A DNA stretch of 37,656 nucleotides. It comes from AC-50 sp035640455 (GTDB lineage Bacteria > Actinomycetota > Thermoleophilia > Gaiellales > Gaiellaceae). Position numbers and translations under genes: made by a program. Position 1 is the stretch's first letter, and each line of letters begins with the position of its first letter. Of the stretch, positions 1 through 5,798 are shown one piece after another. The stretch lies in the NCBI GenBank assembly GCA_035640455.1, contig DASQWB010000135.1:1-37656 (forward strand), given 5' to 3'. The notes under the pieces are model-generated. The model was not told the origin of the DNA. It ran no database searches and saw only the letters and a list, made by a program, of their open reading frames with translations.

Positions 1-2480
1 AGCTCGCCGCGCGCGACGTCCTCCGCGACGACGACGCCGTTCGCGAGGCCGAGCAGCTCCGCTTCCGCCTGATCATGGTCGACGAGTTCCAGGACACGAA
101 CCGCCTCCAGTGCGAGCTCATCGATCTTTTGGCGACCGGCCCGCCCAAGGAGATCTTCTTCGTCGGCGACGAGTTCCAGTCGATCTACGGCTTCCGGCAC
201 GCGGACGTGCAGGTCTTCCGCGAGCGACGCGAGCAGGCGTCGCAGCTGCTCGCGCTGACGCAGAACTATCGGTCGCGGCCGGAGGTGCTCGCGGCCGTGA
301 ACGAGCTCTTCGGCTCCGACTTCGGCGACGGCTATCAGCCGCTCGCGTCGTCGCGCGACTTCCCCGACCCGGTCTTCGGCCACCCGGTCGAGCTCCTCGT
401 CACCGACAAGTCGAGCTACCGCGACACGGGCGAGCATTGGCGGCGCGCCGAGGCACGCCACATCGCGCGGCGGGTGCGCGAGCTCGTCGACTCGGGCGCC
501 GCGGCACCCGGCGAGATCGTCCTCCTCTTCGCCGCCGGTACGGACGCCGAGTGGTACGAGGAGGAGCTCCGCGCGGCGGGCCTGCCGACCTATCGCGCGA
601 CGGGCAAGGGCTATTTCGGCCAGCAGCAGGTGGTCGACCTGCTCGCGTACCTGCGCCTGCTGCACAACCGCTACGACGACGTCGCGCTCGCCGCCGTCCT
701 CGCCTCGCCGTTCGTCGGCGTCTCGAACGACGCGCTCGTCCTCCTGCGCCGGAACGCGGCTCGGCGGCCGCTCTTCAGCGGGCTCGAGCGGGCGCTGCCG
801 CCCGACCTCGACGAGGAGGACGAGCGCCTGCTGCGCGCCTTCCGCCAGCGCTACGACCGGCTCGCCGCCGCGTCGGAGCGGCTCTCGCTCGAGCGGCTCT
901 GCGAGCAGATCGTCTCCGAGCACGACTACGACCTCGCCGTCCTCGCGCGCTGGGACGGCAAGCGCCGGTACGCGAATCTCCGCAAGCTGATGCGGCTCGC
1001 GCGCTCGTACGAGGCGCTGCGCGGGCCGGACGTGGAGGGCTTCGTCCGCTTCGTGCGCGAACAGGAGGAGCTCGGGGCACGCGAGCTCGAGGCGGTCGCC
1101 GAGGAGGAGGGCGCCGACGCGGTGCGGCTGCTGACGATCCACGCCGCGAAGGGGCTCGAGTTCAAGGTCGTCGTCGTCGCCGACGCGGGCCGCGAGGGTC
1201 CCGCGCCCGCGCCGGACGAGATCCTCGCCCTCTCCGACGGGAGGTTCGGGTTCAAGGTCGTGCATCCGACGACGGGCGTGCGGAAGCCGGTCTTCGACTA
1301 CGAGGCGGTGCGGAAGGCCGAACGGGAGGAGGAGCGCGCCGAGCGGCTGCGCCTCTACTACGTCGCGATGACGCGGGCGATCGACCGGCTGATCGTCTCC
1401 GGGGCCGTCGATCCGGAGGCGAGAGGCGAGCGCGAGACGCCGATCGCCTGGGTGCTGCGGCGCCTCGCCGCGGAGAAGGAGCTCGCGGCCGCCGGCGAGG
1501 AGCCGATCGAGCTCGAGCGCGGCCTGGCGCGGCTCCTCGTCCGCGTCGACCGTTACCGTCCGCGGCCCGCCGAGGAGCCGGCCGTCGCGGTGACGGAGGA
1601 CGGCCAGCTCGCGCTCTTCGACGAGCTCCCGACGACGGTGCCGCCGCGCGGCATCGAGCTGCCGCCGCTCGCGCCCGTCCCGGCTCCTCCGGTCTATCGC
1701 GTGCGTCGCCTCTCCTACAGCGCGCTCGCCCTCTACGACCGCTGCTCGTACCGCTTCTTCGCGGAGCGGATCGCCGGCCTGCGCGAGCGGCGGGCGGCGG
1801 CGGCGGCGGGAGGTGGGGAGGGAGGGCTGGCCGCGACCGAGATCGGCGACGCCGTCCACCGGCTCCTCGAGGCGGTCGATCTCACGGCACCCTCCGCCCC
1901 CGACATCGGTGCGGTCCGCGACTGGTATCGGAACGTGACCGACGAGGAGCTCGACCAGATCGCCGGCTTCGTCGCCTCCTACTGCGAGTCGGACCTGGCG
2001 CGGCGCGTCGCGGCGCTCCCGGGCGCGGCGAAGGAGCGGCCGTTCGCCTTCGAGCACGACGGCGTCCTCCTGCACGGCCGTCTGGACGTGCTCCACCTCG
2101 ACGGCCCGCGGGCCCTCGTCGTCGACTACAAGACGAACTCGCTCGCCGAGGGGACGCCCGAGGAGATCGTCGAGGCCGACTACCGTCTCCAGCGACTCGT
2201 CTACGCGCTCGCCTGCTTCCGCGCCGGCGCAGACGAGGTCGAGGTCGTCTACCACTTCCTCGAACGGCCGGACGCGGTCGTCGCGACGAGCTTCGCGCGC
2301 GCGGACGTCCCCGCGCTCGAGGCGGAGCTCTCGGAGGCGATCGCGACGATCCAGGCCGGCGTCTTCGTGGCGAGCCCGGACGAGTTCGTGTGCGCCGGCT
2401 GTCCCGCGCTCGACGTCGTCTGCGCGGGGCCGAGGCTCCCGCACGCGCCGGCGCCGGCGCTCGCGTCGGCTCCTGCTTGA
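1..2480 (+). CDS. RecB-like UvrD-family helicase-nuclease, 3' part (5' truncated by window)
   Basis: The reading frame is open from base 3, so the gene starts upstream of the window. Superfamily I helicase motifs are visible in order: motif II VDEFQDTN at about 75-100, LTQNYRS near 255-275, LLTIHAAKGLEF near 1130-1165, and YYVAMTRAIDRL near 1357-1390. A RecB-type PD-(D/E)XK nuclease domain follows, with EIGDAVHRLL near 1840, GRLDVL near 2080, VVDYKTNS near 2120 and QRLVYALA near 2190. One Cys near 1743 (YDRCSYRFF) and the C-terminal set FVCAGCPALDVVC resemble the four-Cys 4Fe-4S clamp of AdnAB/AddB-type nucleases. Such proteins unwind and resect double-strand DNA breaks, usually with a partner subunit encoded alongside; the partner would lie outside the window. 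AdnA/AdnB-type is the best guess. The helicase-nuclease class is secure, the exact subfamily is not. Confidence 0.9.
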   Translation, partial: LAARDVLRDDDAVREAEQLRFRLIMVDEFQDTNRLQCELIDLLATGPPKEIFFVGDEFQSIYGFRHADVQVFRERREQASQLLALTQNYRSRPEVLAAVNELFGSDFGDGYQPLASSRDFPDPVFGHPVELLVTDKSSYRDTGEHWRRAEARHIARRVRELVDSGAAAPGEIVLLFAAGTDAEWYEEELRAAGLPTYRATGKGYFGQQQVVDLLAYLRLLHNRYDDVALAAVLASPFVGVSNDALVLLRRNAARRPLFSGLERALPPDLDEEDERLLRAFRQRYDRLAAASERLSLERLCEQIVSEHDYDLAVLARWDGKRRYANLRKLMRLARSYEALRGPDVEGFVRFVREQEELGARELEAVAEEEGADAVRLLTIHAAKGLEFKVVVVADAGREGPAPAPDEILALSDGRFGFKVVHPTTGVRKPVFDYEAVRKAEREEERAERLRLYYVAMTRAIDRLIVSGAVDPEARGERETPIAWVLRRLAAEKELAAAGEEPIELERGLARLLVRVDRYRPRPAEEPAVAVTEDGQLALFDELPTTVPPRGIELPPLAPVPAPPVYRVRRLSYSALALYDRCSYRFFAERIAGLRERRAAAAAGGGEGGLAATEIGDAVHRLLEAVDLTAPSAPDIGAVRDWYRNVTDEELDQIAGFVASYCESDLARRVAALPGAAKERPFAFEHDGVLLHGRLDVLHLDGPRALVVDYKTNSLAEGTPEEIVEADYRLQRLVYALACFRAGADEVEVVYHFLERPDAVVATSFARADVPALEAELSEAIATIQAGVFVASPDEFVCAGCPALDVVCAGPRLPHAPAPALASAPA

Positions 2481-2512
2481 CATGTGACCTTTCGGTCACC
2501 TATCGTGCCGTC
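2477..2512 (+). promoter_or_regulatory. Promoter with palindromic operator for the ArsR gene (leaderless)
   Basis: TTGACA (2477-2482) and TATCGT (2501-2506) are 18 bp apart, a strong sigma-70-type match. Inside the spacer lies the perfect inverted repeat GTGACC-TTTC-GGTCAC (2484-2499). A repressor bound there would block polymerase, so autoregulation by the downstream ArsR protein is the natural reading. The -10 ends 6 nt before the GTG at 2513, so the transcript probably begins at the start codon. Confidence 0.75.
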
Positions 2513-2959
2513 GTGACGGATGACGACGATCTCGTGTTCCGGGCGCTCGCCGACCCGACGCGGCGGCTTCTCCTCGACCGGCTCTTCGAGCGTGACGGCC
2601 GCACGCTCACCGAGCTCGAGAGCGAGCTGGAGATGACGCGCTTCGGGGTCATGAAGCACCTGCGCGTGCTCGAGGACGCGGGCCTCGTCACGGCGCGGAA
2701 GGTGGGGCGCAACAAGCACCACTTCCTGAACCCGGTGCCGATCCGTCTGATCCACGACCGCTGGATCCACAAGTACAGAGAGCACCGCGTATCGGCTCTC
2801 GCGGAGCTCAAGACACGACTGGGGAACGAGGATGACGACGGCGACCGCGACGACGACCCAGGTCTACCACCTGTTCATCAAGGCGCCCCCGGAGCGGATC
2901 TGGGAGGCGATCACGAACCCGGTCTTCACCGAGAAGTACTTCTACGCGTCCCGTGTTGA
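2513..2959 (+). CDS. ArsR-family winged-helix regulator
   Basis: GTG start at 2513, placed by the -10 six bases upstream and by the start of homology (VFRALADPTRRLLLDRL). About 148 residues. The winged helix spans residues 5-90, with recognition-helix region MTRFGVMKHLRVLEDAGLV and wing ARKVGRNKHHFLNP. No CxC or other metal site is visible, so this is the subgroup usually paired with an AHSA1 protein rather than a metal sensor. The partner gene follows at 2832. Unusually, no stop occurs before the partner starts: the frame continues 128 nt into it, adding an Asp-rich, low-complexity tail. The tail may be real or may reflect loss of an earlier stop. Autorepression through the 2484-2499 palindrome is inferred. 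Confidence 0.85.
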   Translation: MTDDDDLVFRALADPTRRLLLDRLFERDGRTLTELESELEMTRFGVMKHLRVLEDAGLVTARKVGRNKHHFLNPVPIRLIHDRWIHKYREHRVSALAELKTRLGNEDDDGDRDDDPGLPPVHQGAPGADLGGDHEPGLHREVLLRVPC

Positions 2960-3272
2960 GCTCGCGAACGGCCGGCGCCGCGCGTTCGGTCCGGAAGGCG
3001 AGCTCTGGGGCGACGAAGCGATCCTCGAAGAAGACCCGCCGCGCCGGCTGGTGCACGGCTGGCGGGCGCTCTACGACCCCGAGCTCGCCGAGGAAGCGAC
3101 AAGCCGCGTGACGTGGGAGATCGATGAGCAGGAAGGCGGCGTCTCGCGACTCACGGTGACGCACGACCAGCTCGAAGGCGCTCCGAAGACGGCGGAGAGC
3201 GTTGCAGGTGGCTGGATGTACGTGCTCAGCGGTCTCAAGACGTTGCTCGAGACGGGCGAGCCGTTCGCGTAA
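2832..3272 (+). CDS. SRPBCC / AHSA1-domain protein
   Basis: 146 residues with ATG start; the purine-rich GGGGAACGAGG just before it is a plausible ribosome site. The sequence fits the Bet v 1/START-like AHSA1 fold: VYHLFIKAPPERIWEAITNP at the N-terminus, a central strand set with LVHGWRALYDPE, and the C-terminal helix GGWMYVLSGLKTLLETGEP. Such proteins bind hydrophobic ligands or act as Hsp90-activator-like domains; the ligand cannot be told from sequence. The ArsR gene immediately upstream, overlapping by 128 nt, is the usual genomic partner, so the two are almost certainly co-transcribed and translationally linked. Confidence 0.88.
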   Translation: MTTATATTTQVYHLFIKAPPERIWEAITNPVFTEKYFYASRVELANGRRRAFGPEGELWGDEAILEEDPPRRLVHGWRALYDPELAEEATSRVTWEIDEQEGGVSRLTVTHDQLEGAPKTAESVAGGWMYVLSGLKTLLETGEPFA

Positions 3273-3298
3273 GGCGTCGACTCGTCGGCGCCGACCAT

Positions 3299-3346
3299 CA
3301 GGAGACGCTGGCTTCGCCTGCGTCTCCGTCTGAAACGACCGGTCGA
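3299..3346 (+). repeat. Dispersed hairpin element, copy A
   Basis: CA, then a hairpin with arms GGAGACGC (3301-3308) and GCGTCTCC (3320-3327) plus three inner pairs around loop TTC, then the tail GTCTGAAACGACCGGTCGA (3328-3346). The same plan recurs at 8289-8332 (minus strand) and 34581-34624. This copy lies between the convergent ends of the AHSA1 and nitroreductase genes, where a terminator would be expected. No U-run follows the stem. Confidence 0.8.
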
Positions 3347-3382
3347 ACCGATGGACGTCATTCCGAGACGATTCCTCGGCAG

Positions 3383-3967
3383 CTACCAGCGTTCCCAGCG
3401 GACGACGTCGTCGAGCGGCCGGCGGCGACGGGTGAGCCGGCTTGACCTGGCGCTCACCTCGTCGTCGGCCGCTCGACCGATCGTGACGCAGCACGCGATC
3501 GCGACGTCGGCCGGTAGCCCGAGCTCCTCGCGGAAGGCCGGGAGCGCCTCGACGAAGACGCCGAAGAGGCCGGACGCATAGCCCTCGTCGATTGCGGCGA
3601 GCAGGAGCAGCATCGCGGTCGCGCCGGCGTCGAAGTGCCAGAACGGGATCGGCCACTCGATCTCGACGCCGCCGGTGAGCGCGAGCTTGTCCGGTTCGCG
3701 GTAGCGGTCGTGGTAGTCGTCCTCCCGCACGCAGACGATGATCAGGACGGGCGCGTCTCCGACCCACGACTCCTCACCGACGATCTCGGCGAGCCGGCGG
3801 CGCCGCGCGGCTTCGGTGACGACGACGAGCCGCTGTCCCTGGCTGAAGCCGGCGCTCGGGGCGCGGCGGACGGTTCGGAGGATGCGCTCGATCGCCTCGC
3901 GCGGCACCGGCTCGGGCTCGTACGCCCGCACCATCCGTCGGCGGCGCAGGATCTCGCGAAGCTCCAC
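3383..3967 (-). CDS. Nitroreductase-family FMN oxidoreductase
   Basis: 194 residues from GTG 3967. Nitroreductase fold signs: RRRRMVRAYEPEPVPREAIERIL with the Arg cluster that binds FMN phosphate, RRAPSAGFSQGQRLVVV, GATAMLLLLAAIDEGYASGLFG (the second FMN-contact helix), and a C-terminal VTIGRAADDE segment. Members reduce nitro groups, quinones or flavins with NAD(P)H; the substrate is not predictable here. The start overlaps the stop of the upstream phosphatase by one base (TAGTG), so the two are translationally coupled. The longer open frame upstream to 4210 is arginine-rich shadow and was not used. Confidence 0.87.
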   Translation of the reverse strand: MELREILRRRRMVRAYEPEPVPREAIERILRTVRRAPSAGFSQGQRLVVVTEAARRRRLAEIVGEESWVGDAPVLIIVCVREDDYHDRYREPDKLALTGGVEIEWPIPFWHFDAGATAMLLLLAAIDEGYASGLFGVFVEALPAFREELGLPADVAIACCVTIGRAADDEVSARSSRLTRRRRPLDDVVRWERW

Positions 3968-4530
3968 TACCGCTGCCGCCCGACCTCGACCGTCGTGACG
4001 CTGCAGTTGTCGACGGCGCGCCAGACGACGGTCTCGACCGGCTCGCTGGCGAGATGGGCGGTGCCGACGCGGATCGGCCCGCCGGACGTGACGAGCGCGA
4101 TCTCGTCCGCGGGCGGGTCCTCCAGCAGCTCGTCGAGGAAGGCGGCGACGCGCTCGTACACCTCGCGCATACTCTCGCCGCCGGGATGTCGCTCGTCGGG
4201 GCCGAGCCACGCTGTGCCGGCTTCCTTGCCGAGCTCGGCTGCCACGTCGGCGGCGATGCGACCTTCGTTCACGCCGAAGTCCCGCTCGCGCAAGGCAGCG
4301 GTCGTCAGGATCGGAAGGTCGAGCTGCGCGGCCAGCGGCTCGGCGGTCTCGACCGCCCGCCGCAGGTCGCTCGAGTAGAGCGCGCCGATCGGACGCGCGG
4401 CGAGCTCGGCCGCGAGCTCCAGCGCCTGCTCGTGACCGAGCTTCGAGAGAGGCACGTCGGATGCGCCCTGGATCCGCCCCTCGCGGTTCCAGTCGGTCGC
4501 GCCGTGGCGAACGAAGTGCAGCGTGGGCAC
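3967..4530 (-). CDS. Histidine phosphatase (phosphoglycerate mutase-like), altered active site
   Basis: 187 residues from a GTG start. The N-terminus FVRHGATDWN carries the RHG motif with R8 and the phospho-accepting H9; IQGASDVPLSKLG, LYSSDLRRAVETAEP and ALRERDFGVNEG (E82) all match the family. The second catalytic His, normally in a (S/T)HGG motif, is Ser here: ALVTSGGPIRV with S149. Loss of this residue generally weakens or abolishes phosphatase activity, so the protein may be a binding or pseudo-enzyme, or may use another residue. The gene heads a two-gene unit with the nitroreductase and is divergent from endonuclease III, with only 29 bp between the two starts. Confidence 0.87.
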   Translation of the reverse strand: MPTLHFVRHGATDWNREGRIQGASDVPLSKLGHEQALELAAELAARPIGALYSSDLRRAVETAEPLAAQLDLPILTTAALRERDFGVNEGRIAADVAAELGKEAGTAWLGPDERHPGGESMREVYERVAAFLDELLEDPPADEIALVTSGGPIRVGTAHLASEPVETVVWRAVDNCSVTTVEVGRQR

Positions 4531-4559
4531 GGGCGAGACGGTATCGCTACCGTCGGCCC
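4531..4559. promoter_or_regulatory. Compact divergent promoter for phosphatase and nth
   Basis: The 29 bp between the two GTG codons contain the inverted repeat ACGGTA-TCGC-TACCGT (4538-4553). Each arm reads TACCGT on the outward strand. On the plus strand it ends 6 nt before the GTG at 4560; on the minus strand it ends 7 nt before the GTG at 4530. The repeat is best read as two back-to-back -10 elements of leaderless genes. A -35-like TGGGCA (4524-4529) sits 18 bp before the plus-strand -10; the minus -35 is weak. Confidence 0.5.
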
Positions 4560-5243
4560 GTGCCGCGGAGCTACGTCCACGAGGCGCGGAAGCGCGTCGG
4601 CCCGCGGCGGGCCCGCATTCGGCCGATCATCGAGCGGCTCAGCGCCGCGCACCCGGACGCGAAGATCGCGTTGGAGCAGCAGAACCCGCTCGAGCTCCTC
4701 GTCGCCGTGATCCTCTCGGCGCAGACGACGGACGTGAACGTGAACCAGGTCACGACGACGCTCTTCCGGAAATACCGGCGGCCCGAGGACTACCTCGCCG
4801 TCCCGCCCGAGGAGCTCGAGCGCGACATCTACCGCACCGGCTTCTTCCGTCAGAAGGCGCGCTCGCTGCGCGGGACGATGAAGATGCTCGTCGAGGAGTA
4901 CGACGGCGAGGTGCCGCGGCGGCTGGAGGACCTCCTCCGCCTCCCCGGGGTGGCGCGGAAGACGGCGAACGTCGTCGCCGCGGAGTTCGGCGACCCGCAG
5001 GGGATCGTCGTCGACACCCACGTACGACGGCTCTCGCAGAGGCTCGGCCTGACGCGCCACGACGACCCGGTCAAGATCGAGCGCGACCTGCAGAAGATCG
5101 TCCCGCGCGAGGAGTGGGGCCGCTTCCCGCACCTGCTGATCTGGCACGGCCGGCGGGTGTGCATCGCGCGCCGCCCGCTCTGCGAAGCGTGCGTCCTGGC
5201 GGACCTGTGCCCTTCGAGCCGTGTCCCGGTGACTGTCACGTGA
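4560..5243 (+). CDS. nth: Endonuclease III (DNA glycosylase/AP lyase)
   Basis: 227 residues from GTG 4560, chosen because homology begins just after it and a -10 sits six bases upstream. Removes oxidised pyrimidines and cleaves AP sites in base-excision repair. The helix-hairpin-helix LLRLPGVARKTANVV holds catalytic K134, and VVDTHVRRLSQRLGL holds D152, matching the Lys/Asp pair of the family with the usual spacing of 18. The C-terminus has the 4Fe-4S loop C201-x6-C208-x2-C211-x5-C217, intact. The N-terminal helix LELLVAVILSAQTTDVNVN is typical. The last codons and the TGA stop lie within a 24-bp palindrome (5228-5251). Confidence 0.96.
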   Translation: MPRSYVHEARKRVGPRRARIRPIIERLSAAHPDAKIALEQQNPLELLVAVILSAQTTDVNVNQVTTTLFRKYRRPEDYLAVPPEELERDIYRTGFFRQKARSLRGTMKMLVEEYDGEVPRRLEDLLRLPGVARKTANVVAAEFGDPQGIVVDTHVRRLSQRLGLTRHDDPVKIERDLQKIVPREEWGRFPHLLIWHGRRVCIARRPLCEACVLADLCPSSRVPVTVT

Positions 5244-5251
5244 CAGTCACC
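5228..5251. promoter_or_regulatory. 24-bp perfect palindrome at the 3' end of nth
   Basis: Two abutting 11-bp inverted repeats, GTGACTGTCAC and GTGACAGTCAC, flanked by G and C, together form a perfect 24-bp palindrome. Each half is itself a GTGAC-N-GTCAC dyad. It includes the nth stop codon. The spacerless dyad and lack of a U-run make it look more like a protein-binding site than a good terminator. The next gene (zur) ends at 5314 on the other strand, so there is no promoter for it to serve on the plus strand until the zinc locus. Confidence 0.6.
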
Positions 5252-5313
5252 ATTAGCGGCTTTGCAGGCGTTTTGGCTTTCGGGACATGGCCGCAGCCGC
5301 CCGCTGTACCGGG

Positions 5314-5745
5314 CTAGCGGCAGCCGGCGCAGACGCCGACGATCTCGATCCGGTGCTCCGTCGGCACGAAGTCCTCGCGCGCCGCGGCCTCGGCGAGCCA
5401 CGCCTCGATCCCGCACTCGCCGAGCTCGACGACCCGGTGGCACTCGGAGCAGACGAGGTGGTGGTGATGCGCGTCACTGCACAGGCGGTAGCAGGTCTCG
5501 GCGGGGCTGTGCGCGAGCGTGTCGACGACGCCGTGCTCGACGAGGCTGCCGAGCGTCCGGTAGACGGTCGCGAGGCCGATCCGCTCGCCGGCGTCCCGTA
5601 GCCGGCGGTAGAGATCCTGGGCGGTGAGGTCGTGGGGCTCGCGCGCAAGCTCCTCGAGCACCCGGAGCCGCTGCCTCGTCACCCGCAGGCCGGTGGCGGC
5701 GATCCGCTCGCCGAGCCCCAGCCCCGGTTGACGCGTCTCGGTCAC
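5314..5745 (-). CDS. zur: Fur-family zinc uptake regulator Zur
   Basis: 143 residues from GTG 5745. Fur fold: the winged helix (residues 10-85) includes LTAQDLYRRL and LATVYRTLGSLVEHGVV; the dimer domain holds AHHHHLVCSECHRVVEL (H93-H96, C99, C102) and the C-terminal CAGC (C139, C142), forming the structural Cys4 zinc site. It is divergent from a zinc/manganese ABC transporter with a Fur-type palindrome in between, which supports Zur over Fur or PerR. A -10-like TAGGAT (5758-5753, minus) ends 7 nt before the GTG, so the message is probably leaderless. The Zur box covers the place of the -35, predicting autoregulation. Confidence 0.85.
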   Translation of the reverse strand: MTETRQPGLGLGERIAATGLRVTRQRLRVLEELAREPHDLTAQDLYRRLRDAGERIGLATVYRTLGSLVEHGVVDTLAHSPAETCYRLCSDAHHHHLVCSECHRVVELGECGIEAWLAEAAAREDFVPTEHRIEIVGVCAGCR

Positions 5746-5798
5746 CCGACCTATCCTAGCCGGAGATGCGACCGAGAATCATTCTCGTCTAGTGCGGC
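5728..5798. promoter_or_regulatory. Zur-type operator and divergent zur/znu promoters
   Basis: CGAGAAT-C-ATTCTCG (5773-5787) is a perfect 7-1-7 palindrome, the architecture of Fur-family boxes. On the plus strand TTGACG (5728-5733) and TATCCT (5752-5757), 18 bp apart, could start the transporter message, placing the box in the early transcribed region. On the minus strand TAGGAT overlaps the same -10 region and serves zur. Repression by Zn-Zur in both directions is inferred. Confidence 0.75.

Noticed and set aside
110..2512. Long +2 frame before the ArsR gene
   Set aside because: Arg-rich out-of-frame reading of the helicase-nuclease gene. Only the part from GTG 2513 is a real gene.
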